From an uncultured Alistipes sp. (GTDB lineage Bacteria; Bacteroidota; Bacteroidia; Bacteroidales; Rikenellaceae), in assembly GCF_910580175.1 (NCBI RefSeq), contig NZ_CAJTXD010000001.1, positions 475,562 to 539,561 of the forward strand: a stretch of DNA of 64,000 bases, given 5' to 3'. Shown piece by piece: positions 17,153 to 26,522 of this stretch; the first letter of the stretch is position 1; every line of letters begins with the position of its first letter. The position numbers and the translations under genes are program-made. The notes beneath the pieces are model-generated. The model did no database searches and was not told where the DNA came from. It worked only from the letters and a program-made list of their open reading frames with translations.

Positions 17153-18118
17153 TTATTTCACGCCGAAGCGCTTGGGTTTCACATATTTGTTTATCAAAGG
17201 CACGGTCGAGTTCATGATCAGGATCGCGAACGACATACCCTCCGGATAAGCACCCCACAGACGGATGCACATCGTGATGGCACCGATGCCGATCGCAAAG
17301 ATCACACCTCCGCGCACGGTCATCGGCGAAGTCGAATAATCGGTCGCCATGAAGATCGCGCCCAGCATCGCACCGCCGGCCAGCACATGAAACAGCGGGA
17401 GCTGCCACAGCGCAGGGCTTTCGAAGCCCGACGCAGCCAGTTCCGCCACAAACGCGAAAAGCGCCATGGTAGCCAGCACCGTTACCGGAATCTGCCAGGT
17501 AATGACCTTGCGCCACAGCAGATAGACGAAGCCGGCGAGCAGCGCCAGCGCAGCCACCTCGCCCAGCGAACCGGGCATATTGCCCAACATCAAGTCCTGC
17601 ATGTTCATCATGCCGGCCGAAGCTGCGCCTTGCTTGACAGCGGCCAGCGGCGTCGCGCCGGAGAGCGCATCGAAGCCCTCGACCTGAGGGAAAGTCGTCA
17701 TCTGCACAGGATAGGCGATCAGCAGGAAGACTCGACCCACCAAAGCGGGGTTGAACGGGTTCTTACCCAAGCCGCCGAAGGTCATCTTGGCGACCGCGAT
17801 CGCCACGAAAGCGCCGATCAGCACGATCCACCACGGAATCGACGCCGGCAGGTTGAACGCCAGCAGCACGCCCGTCACTACGGCCGACCAGTTGCCGATC
17901 GTCGGAGCGCCGCCGACCAGGAATCGTTGGATCAAGTATTCGAACACCACGCACGACGCCACCGAAAGCGCCGTCACGCAGAGCGCGCTCCAGCCGAAGA
18001 CCACCGTCGAGACGACCAGCGCCGGCATCAAGGCGATTACCACGTCGCGCATGATCCGGGTCGTCGACTGCGAAGTCTGCACATGGGGTGCAGGAGCGAC
18101 GATAAGTTTGTTTGCCAT
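17153..18118 (-). CDS. rnfD: Rnf electron transport complex subunit D (covalent FMN)
   Basis: 321 aa membrane protein with about 9-10 spans. The covalent-FMN motif appears as SGATPLAAVK. Other signatures are KMTFGGLGKNPFNPALVGR and the C-terminal MSFAILIMNSTVPLINKY. The ATG at 18118 gives MANKLIVAPAPHVQTSQSTT, the normal RnfD start; the frame is open further up but without family sequence. It lies 40 nt after rnfC. Confidence 0.96.
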   Translation of the reverse strand: MANKLIVAPAPHVQTSQSTTRIMRDVVIALMPALVVSTVVFGWSALCVTALSVASCVVFEYLIQRFLVGGAPTIGNWSAVVTGVLLAFNLPASIPWWIVLIGAFVAIAVAKMTFGGLGKNPFNPALVGRVFLLIAYPVQMTTFPQVEGFDALSGATPLAAVKQGAASAGMMNMQDLMLGNMPGSLGEVAALALLAGFVYLLWRKVITWQIPVTVLATMALFAFVAELAASGFESPALWQLPLFHVLAGGAMLGAIFMATDYSTSPMTVRGGVIFAIGIGAITMCIRLWGAYPEGMSFAILIMNSTVPLINKYVKPKRFGVK

Positions 18119-18158
18119 ATTGTTTTGGTTTTTCCTTTTACTTGTTTTTCGGTCGCCA

Positions 18159-19508
18159 TTACTTCTTCGGTGCCGCGGCGGCGGCACGTTGGCGGATGAT
18201 TCCCATCACGGTCTGCTTGCCCAGGCGGATCCAGTCGAGCAGCGGCAGATAGGCCGGGCACGTCGACTGGCAGCAGCCGCACTCGATGCACGAGGTAATC
18301 ATCTGCGCCTCCAGCGTCTCCCAGTTCTTCTTCTGGGTCATCTTCGAGAGGTAGTAGGGTTCCAGCCCCATCGGACATGCCGACACGCACTTCGCGCACT
18401 TGATGCACTGCGAGGCTTCGCGGCGCTGCGCATCGCGTCCGTTGAGGATCGTGATGCCCGAGCAGCCTTTCGTCACAGGCGATGCCAGTTCGATCATCGC
18501 ACGGCCCATCATCGGGCCGCCGTTGATCGCCTTGACCTCGTCCTCGGGCAGGCCGCCGGCCGCTTCGATGAGCGTCCGAACGGGCGTTCCCATACGTGTG
18601 AGCAAGTTCTTCGGCGTCGCCAAGCCCTTGCCCGTGATGGTTACCACACGCTCCACGAGCGGCTTGTTTTTCTGCACAGCCTGATATACCGCATACGTCG
18701 TCGACGCATTGCATACCACGGCGCCCACGTCGATGGGCAGGGCCGGCGGAGGCGGCACCTCACGTCCGATCACTGCGGCGATCAACTGTTTCTCGCCGCC
18801 TTGCGGGTACTTCACTTTCAAAGGCACCACTTCGATGCCGTCGTATTCCTTGACGATCTTTTTCAGATGCGCGATCGCGTCGGGTTTGTTGTTCTCGATG
18901 CCGATGAACGCATTTTTCACACCGATCGCTTTCATCAGGATCGTGACGCCGACCACCAGCTCCTCGCCGTGCTCCAGCATCGTGCGATGATCCGACGTCA
19001 GGTAGGGTTCGCACTCCACACCATTGATAATCAATGCTTCGGCTTTCTTTCCAGGAGGCACCGACAGCTTCACATGCGTGGGGAACGTCGCGCCGCCCAT
19101 GCCCACGATGCCGGCTTCCTTGATCTTCGCGATGATCTCTTCCGGCGTCAGCGCGCACTCTTTGACCAGCGTCTCCGTACGGTCGATGCCTTCGGCCCAC
19201 TCGTCGCCCTCGCGCTGGATCGAGATCATCATCTGACGCACGCCCTGGCCGTTGGGCTGCATGTCGACCGCCGTTACCGTGCCCGAAATCGGGGCATGGA
19301 TGTTCGCCGACATGAAGCTGCCCGCCTCGGCGATGAGCTGTCCCACCAGCACCTTGTCGCCCTTGGCCACCTTGGCCACCGCAGGCGCTCCGATATGCTG
19401 GGCCAGCGGAATCGTTACCGCATCGGGCAGGGGAAGCACCTCGATGGCACCGGCGCAGCTCAGTTTATTTTCCGACGGATGCACTCCGCCTTTCGGAAAT
19501 GTTTTCAT
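18159..19508 (-). CDS. rnfC: Rnf electron transport complex subunit C (NADH/Fe-S)
   Basis: 449 aa soluble subunit. The N-terminus KTFPKGGVHPSENKL is typical. The NAD/FMN-binding Rossmann-like region includes GMGGATFPTHVKL and INGVECEPYLTSDHR. Two 4Fe-4S motifs follow: CIKCAKCVSACPMGLEP and CIECGCCQSTCPAYLP. It passes electrons between the ferredoxin side and NAD+. It is 28 nt after rnfB and lacks the long Ala/Lys tail of some proteobacterial versions. Confidence 0.97.
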   Translation of the reverse strand: MKTFPKGGVHPSENKLSCAGAIEVLPLPDAVTIPLAQHIGAPAVAKVAKGDKVLVGQLIAEAGSFMSANIHAPISGTVTAVDMQPNGQGVRQMMISIQREGDEWAEGIDRTETLVKECALTPEEIIAKIKEAGIVGMGGATFPTHVKLSVPPGKKAEALIINGVECEPYLTSDHRTMLEHGEELVVGVTILMKAIGVKNAFIGIENNKPDAIAHLKKIVKEYDGIEVVPLKVKYPQGGEKQLIAAVIGREVPPPPALPIDVGAVVCNASTTYAVYQAVQKNKPLVERVVTITGKGLATPKNLLTRMGTPVRTLIEAAGGLPEDEVKAINGGPMMGRAMIELASPVTKGCSGITILNGRDAQRREASQCIKCAKCVSACPMGLEPYYLSKMTQKKNWETLEAQMITSCIECGCCQSTCPAYLPLLDWIRLGKQTVMGIIRQRAAAAAPKK

Positions 19509-19536
19509 ACCAACTATCTGATTTTACGATTCTTCG

Positions 19537-20478
19537 TTATTCCGATTTAGCAGCGGAAGACTCCGGTGTCTTGGCTGCGGAAACCTCTGCGGCAGGTTTC
19601 TCGGCCGGCTTCTCGGCAGGTTTCTCAACCGGTTTGGCCGGTGCCTTCGGTTCCTTGGGCAGCGGCTCCATGTTTACCAGCTTGATCGCGCCCGTGGGGC
19701 ATTCGTTCACACACTTGCGGCACAACTTGCACTTCTGCGGGTCGATGTAGGCGAGGTTGTTCTCCACCGTGATGGCGCCGAACGCACACACCTTCTCGCA
19801 CTTGCCGCAGCCGATGCAGCCCGCCTTGCAGGCTTTCATTACCGCCGCACCCTTATCTTTCGAGACGCACGACACATAAACCGCCCGATCCTTGGGCCAC
19901 TTCTTGCGCAACTCGATGATCCCCTTGGGGCAGGCCTTGACGCAAGCGCCGCAGGCCGTGCACTTCTCGGCGTCGACCTCGGCGAGTCCCGTCTCCGGAT
20001 TGATGCGAATCGCATCGAACGCACACACCGTCACACAGTCGCCGAAGCCCAGACAGCCGAACGTGCAGCCCGTCTCTCCGGCATAGAGCGACGAAGCCAC
20101 CGCACACGAGCGGGCGCCGTTGTATTCGTTGGTGCGGGGACGTTTCGCACACGTTCCCCCGCAACGTACCGTCGCGGTCTGGGGTTCCTTCTCCGCGGCT
20201 GCCTTGCCCAGATAGGAGGCTATCGCCTTCATGCAGTCGCCGCCGCCCACCGGGCAGAAGAGCGCCGAGATGTCATCGTTCTTTACCAGCGCATCGGCCA
20301 TGCCCCGGCAGCCTGCGAATCCGCAGCCGCCGCAGTTGGCGCCGGGCAGCATCTTTTCCACCTCGTCGATCCGCGGGTCTTCCTCTACGCGGAACTTGCG
20401 GGCCACGAAGTAGAGAATCACAGCGGAGAGCACACCCAGTACGCAGAGCGTCAGGATAGTGTAAAGTAATACTTCCAT
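19537..20478 (-). CDS. rnfB: Rnf electron transport complex subunit B (poly-ferredoxin)
   Basis: 313 aa. It has an N-terminal membrane anchor, then a 4Fe-4S domain (PGANCGGCGFAGCRGMADAL), then several ferredoxin-type CxxCxxCxxxCP motifs (CTACGACVKACPKGI; CIGCGKCEKVCAFGAI; CKLCRKCVNECPTGAI). This is the ferredoxin-facing subunit. The last about 45 residues are a Pro/Lys/Glu/Ala tail with near-repeats of EKPA, encoded by a short tandem DNA repeat near 19600. It starts 1 nt after the rseC stop. Confidence 0.97.
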   Translation of the reverse strand: MEVLLYTILTLCVLGVLSAVILYFVARKFRVEEDPRIDEVEKMLPGANCGGCGFAGCRGMADALVKNDDISALFCPVGGGDCMKAIASYLGKAAAEKEPQTATVRCGGTCAKRPRTNEYNGARSCAVASSLYAGETGCTFGCLGFGDCVTVCAFDAIRINPETGLAEVDAEKCTACGACVKACPKGIIELRKKWPKDRAVYVSCVSKDKGAAVMKACKAGCIGCGKCEKVCAFGAITVENNLAYIDPQKCKLCRKCVNECPTGAIKLVNMEPLPKEPKAPAKPVEKPAEKPAEKPAAEVSAAKTPESSAAKSE

Positions 20479-20898
20479 TTAGATTTTTGTTATTGTAAAT
20501 TGAATTGTGTGTTCGATTTTCCGGCGGCAAAGCCACAGTACCATATAATATAGCGCCACACCGCCCAGCGCCGCCAGCGCCGCCGGGCCTTCGGCCCAGC
20601 CCGCCGCACCTATCGTCAGCACCAGCACTGCCAGCAGCACGACCAGCGCGCCCACATAGCCCAGCGCCACGGCCAAACCGCCTGCCCGGCGCAGCACGCC
20701 GACCACGACCATCTCGCCCGGCGCATATTCCGCTGCATCGGGCGTCGATACGGCCACGATCTTCTCCGCGCTCTCGGCCATGCCGCATGCTTGGCGGGCC
20801 TTGCACGTCCCGCAGGCGCTCTGCGAGATGATCTTCACATAAACCCGGCCGGCCTCCACACGGTCGACCGTGCCGCTATGTTCGATTCTTTCCGCCAC
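20479..20898 (-). CDS. RseC/MucC-family membrane protein
   Basis: 139 aa. The N-terminal soluble part holds the Cys cluster SACGTCKARQACG (residues about 27-39), typical of RseC/SoxR-reducing system proteins. Two membrane spans follow (about 76-96 and 103-121). The start is GTG, 4 nt after nadE. In Bacteroidetes this gene commonly precedes rnfB, and it may assist assembly or redox regulation of the complex. The role is inferred from context. Confidence 0.9.
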   Translation of the reverse strand: MAERIEHSGTVDRVEAGRVYVKIISQSACGTCKARQACGMAESAEKIVAVSTPDAAEYAPGEMVVVGVLRRAGGLAVALGYVGALVVLLAVLVLTIGAAGWAEGPAALAALGGVALYYMVLWLCRRKIEHTIQFTITKI

Positions 20899-20902
20899 CG
20901 CC

Positions 20903-22480
20903 TCAATCGCCGTATTTGTTGGTCAGCGGCATCAGCCGCTCGTGTCCGAACGAGCACATCGACAGGCGCAGCACCGGCGGGAACTGGTAGCGTTTCTTTT
21001 CGTTGCGCATAATCATAGCATGGATCTTCTCCACCACCTCCGAGTCGAAACCGGCGTTGATGATCTCCTCGCGGTGCTGCCCTTCCTCGATCATGCGGAA
21101 CAGAATCGCGTCCACCACCTCATAGGGCGGCAGCACGTCGGTATCTTTCTGCCCCGGATGCAGTTCCGAGGAGGGTTCCTTGCTCAAAATCTTTTCCGAA
21201 ATGGGATTGCCCTGCGTGCGGTTGATGTAGCGGGCCATGTCGTAGATTTCGCCTTTGTAGAGGTCGCCCGTCGGGCTGAAAGCGCCCGCCGTATCGCCGT
21301 ACAAAGTACAGAATCCCAGGGCATTTTCGCTTTTGTTCGACGAATTGAGCAGGATATAGTCGCTCTTGTTCTGCACGGCCATCAGCAAGATCGTACGGAT
21401 GCGCGTCTGGATGTTCTCCTCCGTCGCGTCGAACTCCGTACCGCCGATTACCGGCTTGAGCGTATCGATGATGCTGGTATAAATTTCAGAAATGGGGATG
21501 ACGTTGTATTCGATACCCAGCCGCTCGGCCAGCTCCTTGGCATCCTCCACCGAGTCGTCCGACGAAAAGGGCGAAGGCATCAGCAGCGCCCGCACATTCT
21601 CTTTGCCCAGCGCATCGGCAGCCAGACACGCCACCACCGCCGAGTCGATACCGCCCGACAGGCCGATCGAGGCTTTCTTATAGCCGTTCTTGCGGAAAAA
21701 GTCGCGCAGGCCGCAGCGCGCCGCCTCGTAGACCATCCGCGTGCGGTCGCCGCTCGACGGAATCGTCACGGGCTTGCCCTCGGCCGCCGTATCGAATACC
21801 TGGAAATCCTCCTCGAAACTCTTGAGCATCAACACCAGTTCGCCCCGGTTGTTGAATGCGCCCGACGTACCGTCGTAAACGATTTCGGTCGAGCCGCCCA
21901 CCTGATTGACCAGCACGAGGTTCTTCCCCTCGACGAACGAAAGGTTGCGCATCATTTCGTAGCGGTAGGTCATCGACCCCTTGCCGTATTTGCGGGCATT
22001 GATCGACACGATGGTCTCCACCGAATGGTCGAAATCATGCTCGCGGCTCAGATCGTCGCCCACGATGATGGCGCACTTATGACCCTTGATCGTAGCATAT
22101 TCATACCCTTTGGAGGGCACCAGAAAGCCCATTTCGCGCCGGGCCGTGATGTGCTTCTTGCCCACGTAGCGCAGCACCTTGCGATCTTGAATGAGCGCTG
22201 CGGCGCTTACCGTGCCGTCGGCCGTCAGCAACGGCAGGCCCACGATGGCTGCGATCCCGTCGCACGCCGAGGCGATCTCCACCAGCGCCTCCTCGCACAG
22301 CTCCAAGAACGTCGTTTTGCGCAGCAGGTCGAATCCCGGAGTGCCGCTCACGGACTGTTCCGCAAAGATGACCAGATCTGCATGTTGCGCTTTCGCTTTG
22401 TTGATCGACTCGATGATTTTCGACGCATTGCCGTCCACATCGCCGACGGTGTAGTTCAACTGGGCAATAGCTATTTTCAT
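20903..22480 (-). CDS. nadE: NAD+ synthetase with a degenerate glutaminase domain
   Basis: 525 aa. It should amidate nicotinate adenine dinucleotide to NAD+. The C-terminal synthetase domain is intact, with the PP-loop SGGIDS at 275-280. The N-terminal nitrilase-like domain keeps the Glu (E41 in FAEQS) and Lys (K108/K109). The catalytic Cys of the usual ICEDxW motif is replaced: here the stretch reads IIVGDDLS with Gly141. Glutamine use is therefore doubtful and free ammonia is the likely donor (inference). It is first in the rnf operon, with a TAACTTTG promoter box upstream. Confidence 0.93.
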   Translation of the reverse strand: MKIAIAQLNYTVGDVDGNASKIIESINKAKAQHADLVIFAEQSVSGTPGFDLLRKTTFLELCEEALVEIASACDGIAAIVGLPLLTADGTVSAAALIQDRKVLRYVGKKHITARREMGFLVPSKGYEYATIKGHKCAIIVGDDLSREHDFDHSVETIVSINARKYGKGSMTYRYEMMRNLSFVEGKNLVLVNQVGGSTEIVYDGTSGAFNNRGELVLMLKSFEEDFQVFDTAAEGKPVTIPSSGDRTRMVYEAARCGLRDFFRKNGYKKASIGLSGGIDSAVVACLAADALGKENVRALLMPSPFSSDDSVEDAKELAERLGIEYNVIPISEIYTSIIDTLKPVIGGTEFDATEENIQTRIRTILLMAVQNKSDYILLNSSNKSENALGFCTLYGDTAGAFSPTGDLYKGEIYDMARYINRTQGNPISEKILSKEPSSELHPGQKDTDVLPPYEVVDAILFRMIEEGQHREEIINAGFDSEVVEKIHAMIMRNEKKRYQFPPVLRLSMCSFGHERLMPLTNKYGD

Positions 22481-22514
22481 CTACAATTATTTAAGTCCGG
22501 AAATTACAACTTTG

Positions 22515-22522
22515 CAAAGTTA
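22515..22522 (-). promoter_or_regulatory. Promoter -7 box of the nadE-rseC-rnf operon
   Basis: TAACTTTG on the minus strand, 34 nt before the nadE ATG, matches the Bacteroidetes -7 consensus. It lies inside the small palindrome ACTTTGCAAAGT. A TTTCC about 20 nt upstream may serve as -33. The rest of the gap 22523-22802 has no recognisable gene. Confidence 0.6.
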
Positions 22523-22802
22523 AGGATTATTTATAAAAGACGGAAACATTTTCCATGTTATTAAATTAATATTTTGGTACTCCCGGAAGCCGTTCCTGCC
22601 GCATCGGCCGCGCAAAAAACCACATTCTCGCCCCTCCGGCTTCCACAACGTCTCCGTCGAGAATCCGCAACTCATCCGCCGAGGATCCGGCTCCGCACGG
22701 CCCCTGCTAAAAATCCGCCCAGCCCCACCGGCTCCAGCCCCTCCCTGTTCATACAAAGTCCGTTCGGCCCCGCCCTGCTAAAAACCCGTCGCTTTTCCGA
22801 AA

Positions 22803-22827
22803 CAAAAAAGCCGTCCTTCCGGACGGC
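22803..22827 (-). terminator. Rho-independent terminator of the zinc-ribbon gene
   Basis: A perfect 7-bp stem GCCGTCC/GGACGGC with tetraloop GGAA, followed on the minus strand by TTTTTTG. It is 20 nt after the stop of the gene at 22848. Confidence 0.85.
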
Positions 22828-22847
22828 CTTGCATGTTTTTCCTGCGT

Positions 22848-23606
22848 CTATTGTTCCGCTTCGGGATCGGCCACCAGAATACGGCCGCAATATTCGCAGA
22901 TGATGATTTTCTTACCTTGGCGGATGTCCACCTGACGCTGGGGCGGTATGCGGTTGAAGCAGCCGCCGCACGCATCGCGCTTTACCGTTACCACGGCCAG
23001 GCCATTGCGTACATTGCGGCGAATACGCTCGTAAGCCGTCAGCAGGCGTTCGTCGATCTTCGCTTTTACTTTCCCTGCCTGGGCGTCGAATTCCGCCACC
23101 TGGGGACGGGTCTCCTCCTCGATGCTTTGCAGTTCATTTTTCTTGGCTTCCAAATCAGCCATGCGTTCCCGGCCCAGCGCCTCGGCTTCGTCGAGCAGCA
23201 GTTTCTTGCTCTTGATGCCCGCCGCATACTCTTTCAGACGCTTGTCGGCCAGTTCGATTTCCAACTCCTGGTATTCGATTTCCTTGGTAATGGCGTCGAA
23301 CTCGCGGTTGTTGCGGACATTGTTCTGCTGTTCCTTGTAGTTGCCGATCAGGATTTTAGCCTGATCCGTCTCGCGCTTGCGCTGCTTGGTCAGGGTGTTG
23401 AGTTCCTCGATCTCGCCGTTGATCTTGTCGATCCGGGTCTGCATGCCGGCCAACTCGTCTTCCAAGTCCTGCACTTCCAGCGGCAGGTCGCCCTTGACCT
23501 TGTTGATTTCGTCGATCTTGCTGTCGATCCGCTGCAACTCGTAGAGCGCCAGAATCTTCTCCTGCATCGAATAGTCCACTTCGGCAGTCTTCTTCTGTGT
23601 TGCCAT
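22848..23606 (-). CDS. Coiled-coil protein with C-terminal C4 zinc ribbon
   Basis: 252 aa. Residues about 15-190 are a long, highly charged coiled coil (heptad-like EIEELNTLTKQRKRETDQ and similar). Two CxxC pairs at the end (ACGGCFN; CEYCGR) form a zinc ribbon. This is the widespread C4-type zinc-ribbon family related to the chlamydial CT398 protein, whose function is not well established. It lies 27 nt after the Nif3-like gene, a frequent pairing in Bacteroidetes, so the two may act together. Confidence 0.85.
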   Translation of the reverse strand: MATQKKTAEVDYSMQEKILALYELQRIDSKIDEINKVKGDLPLEVQDLEDELAGMQTRIDKINGEIEELNTLTKQRKRETDQAKILIGNYKEQQNNVRNNREFDAITKEIEYQELEIELADKRLKEYAAGIKSKKLLLDEAEALGRERMADLEAKKNELQSIEEETRPQVAEFDAQAGKVKAKIDERLLTAYERIRRNVRNGLAVVTVKRDACGGCFNRIPPQRQVDIRQGKKIIICEYCGRILVADPEAEQ

Positions 23607-23633
23607 ATATGTTGTTCGTATAATTTTTAGACT

Positions 23634-24419
23634 TTAGAGCCAATAATTCACCGGATTGCGCGAATGCTTACTCTTGCGAACCGCAAAGGTAATCAAATTT
23701 TTCGATAAAATATCAAATAATAGTTCGATTGCACAATATTCGCTCTCGAAATGGCCTACGTCGGCCACCGTAAGCGCCCCGTCCGGGGTCATGAAATCGT
23801 TGTACTTCAGATCCGCCGTCACATAGATGTCGGCGCCCGCCGCCCGGGCCTGGCCGATGAGCGACGCTCCCGCTCCCGTGCAGACAGCCACCCGGCGCAC
23901 TTCGGCCCCGACCAGCGCACTGTGGCGGATGGCACGCACGCCCAGCGTCTCCTGCATGCGGCGCAGGAACGCCTCCGTCGGTATCGGCGCCGGCAGTTCG
24001 CCCACCACGCCGAACCCCGTCCGCGCTCCCGGCGCCGAGGGTTCCAGCACCTCCAGCCGCTCCACGCCCAGCCGCTCCGCCAGCCGCCAGCTCATGCCGC
24101 CCGGCGCGCTGTCCAGATTCGTATGGCAGGCATAGAGCGCCACGCCGCTCCGGATCGCCCGTTCCACGCAGCGCTGCACCATGTCGGCCGAGTTAAAACG
24201 TTTCAGCGCATGGAACACGATCGGATGGTGGGTCACGATCATGTCGCACCCTTCGCGCTCGGCTTCGTCCATGACCTCGTCGGTCACATCCACCGCCAGC
24301 AACACGCCGTGTACCTCGTCGTCCGGGCGCCCCACGATCAGCCCCGCATTGTCGTACGACGCCTGCCACTCCAGCGGTGCGAAACGTTCTATCGCATCGG
24401 TTATATCCTTGATTTTCAT
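23634..24419 (-). CDS. Nif3-like dinuclear metal-centre protein
   Basis: 261 aa from the ATG at 24419 (a TTG three codons up is less likely). Metal-ligand motifs are clear: THHPIVFHALKRF, CHTNLDSAPGGMS and the C-terminal GHFESEY. The NIF3/YbgI/YqfO family is often annotated as GTP cyclohydrolase 1 type 2 homologue, but its reaction is not settled. This is the short form, without the extra inserted domain of the roughly 370-aa YqfO type. It precedes the zinc-ribbon gene. Confidence 0.9.
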   Translation of the reverse strand: MKIKDITDAIERFAPLEWQASYDNAGLIVGRPDDEVHGVLLAVDVTDEVMDEAEREGCDMIVTHHPIVFHALKRFNSADMVQRCVERAIRSGVALYACHTNLDSAPGGMSWRLAERLGVERLEVLEPSAPGARTGFGVVGELPAPIPTEAFLRRMQETLGVRAIRHSALVGAEVRRVAVCTGAGASLIGQARAAGADIYVTADLKYNDFMTPDGALTVADVGHFESEYCAIELLFDILSKNLITFAVRKSKHSRNPVNYWL

Positions 24420-24496
24420 AACACGCAACTATCTTGTTCCGGATATCGCCTCCCCGGAATCCGGATATCCGGCTTCTTAAAAAGCATTCTCCCCTA

Positions 24497-25057
24497 TCAA
24501 AACAGCGATTGTTCATAGAAGGCGAACAACTCCTTGTTGTCCCCCTCCTCCGACTTGCGGCGCACACGGCGTCCTGCCGGCTTTGGCGAACCGGGTTCCG
24601 CGACCCCGGCGCCGGACGTCTCCGGCTCGAACTTCACCACCGCCTTCGTCCGCAGGCGCGGCGCCCGCGGCTCCTCGGAACGTTCTTCCGGCGCCGCGTC
24701 ATCCGCCACGATCCCCTCGCCCCCGGCCTTGAGGTCTTCGCGCACCTCCTCCAGCAGCGCCCGGATGTGCCGCAGCCGCGTCATCAGCTCCGCATCGCGG
24801 CGCACCTCGTCGCACGCGCCTCCGCGGCGCCGCTTCATCGCGCGTTTGGCCCCCTCCAGGGTCATGCCGCGTTCCTTGACCAGATGATAGATCACTTTCA
24901 GATGTTCCACATCCTGCACCGTGAACAGCCGGTTGCCTTTCTTGTTGCGTTTGGGTTGCAGCACGTCGAACTGCGCCACCCAATAGCGCAGCAGCGACGC
25001 TTTCACATCGAACATCTCGGCGACCTCGCCCATCGAATAAAAAATCCTCTCTGCCAA
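24497..25057 (-). CDS. MerR-family transcriptional regulator
   Basis: 186 aa. An N-terminal MerR HTH (IFYSMGEVAEMFDVKASLLR to YHLVKERGMTLEGAKRAM, residues about 5-75) is followed by a charged, disordered C-terminal half rich in Arg, Glu and Pro, without an obvious effector domain. The start is uncertain: a TTG at 25057 keeps the residues before the HTH that homologues usually have; an ATG at 25033 is the alternative. The target is unknown. Confidence 0.85.
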   Translation of the reverse strand: MAERIFYSMGEVAEMFDVKASLLRYWVAQFDVLQPKRNKKGNRLFTVQDVEHLKVIYHLVKERGMTLEGAKRAMKRRRGGACDEVRRDAELMTRLRHIRALLEEVREDLKAGGEGIVADDAAPEERSEEPRAPRLRTKAVVKFEPETSGAGVAEPGSPKPAGRRVRRKSEEGDNKELFAFYEQSLF

Positions 25058-25141
25058 AACGATATGAATTCAAAGTTTCCGGCCTTCGACCGCCGCCCGC
25101 ATCCGTCCGCAGGCCCGCCGCCCGAAGGTCTCGCAGTTCGC

Positions 25142-26518
25142 TTATTGTTTGAGTATCCGTAAAGCACTCGGATACATATTATTGACACGCCTATCGATGC
25201 GTTTGGCGAATCCCAGTGCACGCCCCTGCGTGCAAATCAGGTTCAGCCCCTCCGTCAAGGCGTCGGGCCGCATGTCGCCGCGCCGCAGATAGTCCAGCGC
25301 CTCCTCGCGGGAGACTTCCGCCACCGGCAGTGCTCCGCGGTCGAGTTCCGCATAGAACGCCAGAGCCGGTTCCGGACGCAGGCGCCCCTTGAACACCTGC
25401 CCCATGGCCACTCCCGAGCAAATTACCGGCAGTACCTCCGAGAGTTGCCGCACCGCGTCGGCCTGCGCCGCCGGCCAGCCGTAAAGCGTTCCCGCCACCG
25501 ACGCGAACCGCATCTGCTCCGGACGCAGCACCCAGCGGCTCAATTCGGCCGCGGCCGCCTTGTCGATTTGTCCGAAAACCGTCCTGCAAGCCTTCGGCGT
25601 CTTCATCCGGCCCTCCGCATCGGGTGCCTTGCACGCCACGGCCGCGAAGAAACCCTCGCCGCACGCCTTGTGGGGATAGAACCGATAAGTACGAAACGCC
25701 CCGACCCGCCCGCAGACGATGCCCCAGACCTCGTCCGTCGCGGGAGCCGGCGCTTCCGCCACCTCGTCGCCCGCCCAAGCGAGCATCCGCTCCAACGTCC
25801 CCTCGTCCTCTTCGCGGTTGAAGGTGCAAGTGCTGTAAATCAGACGTCCGCCCGGTTTCAAGGCCCGCCACGCCTCGCGCAGAATCCCGTCCTGCCGGGC
25901 CGCACAGAGACGCACGTTATTTTCGCTCCACTCCTCGCGGGCACCCATGTCCTTGCGAAACATCCCTTCGCCCGAACAGGGGGCATCCACCGCCACCACG
26001 TCGAACCAGGCTTCCAGATCGCCCAACGCCCGCGGTTCGCAGCAGGTCACGGCCACATTGCCCGTGCCCCACTTGCGCACGTTGTCGGCCAACACCTGCG
26101 CCCGCCGGCGGTCGATTTCGTTCGCCACGACCAGCCCCTGCGGCCCGGCCAACGAAGCATAAAGTGTCGTCTTGCCGCCCGGCGCCGCACACAGATCGAG
26201 AATCCGCCGCCCCGCCGCGTCGCCCGCCAACAGTCCCACGAACTGCGAGGACGCCTCCTGCACATAGTAGGCGCCCGCATGGAATGCGGGGTCGAACGTA
26301 AACTGCGGACGTTCGGCAAGATACCACCCGTCCGCGCACCACGGCACCGGCTGTGCAGCCCCCAGCGCACACAACAGCTCCTCCGCATTGCCGCACTTGG
26401 CGCCGTTGAGCCGCACGCTTACCGGCGGCACGCCGTCCAGCGCCGCGCACAGCGCTGCACCCTCCTCGGCCCCCAACTCGCGCAGCACCCGCTGCACAAA
26501 CTCCGCAGGCAGCGCCAT
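25142..26518 (-). CDS. RsmF-like rRNA m5C methyltransferase (NOL1/NOP2/Sun family)
   Basis: 458 aa. It is a SAM-dependent RNA cytosine-5 methyltransferase. Motif I is LDLCAAPGGKTT (near residue 107); motif IV with the release Cys is DAPCSGEGMFRKD; motif VI with the nucleophilic Cys is STCTFNREEDEGTL. A C-terminal PUA-like region (LPVICSGVAMGQVFKG) is present, as in RsmF/YebU. The exact rRNA position cannot be read from sequence. It lies 4 nt after the deoxynucleoside kinase gene. Confidence 0.9.
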   Translation of the reverse strand: MALPAEFVQRVLRELGAEEGAALCAALDGVPPVSVRLNGAKCGNAEELLCALGAAQPVPWCADGWYLAERPQFTFDPAFHAGAYYVQEASSQFVGLLAGDAAGRRILDLCAAPGGKTTLYASLAGPQGLVVANEIDRRRAQVLADNVRKWGTGNVAVTCCEPRALGDLEAWFDVVAVDAPCSGEGMFRKDMGAREEWSENNVRLCAARQDGILREAWRALKPGGRLIYSTCTFNREEDEGTLERMLAWAGDEVAEAPAPATDEVWGIVCGRVGAFRTYRFYPHKACGEGFFAAVACKAPDAEGRMKTPKACRTVFGQIDKAAAAELSRWVLRPEQMRFASVAGTLYGWPAAQADAVRQLSEVLPVICSGVAMGQVFKGRLRPEPALAFYAELDRGALPVAEVSREEALDYLRRGDMRPDALTEGLNLICTQGRALGFAKRIDRRVNNMYPSALRILKQ

Positions 26519-26522
26519 CGGC

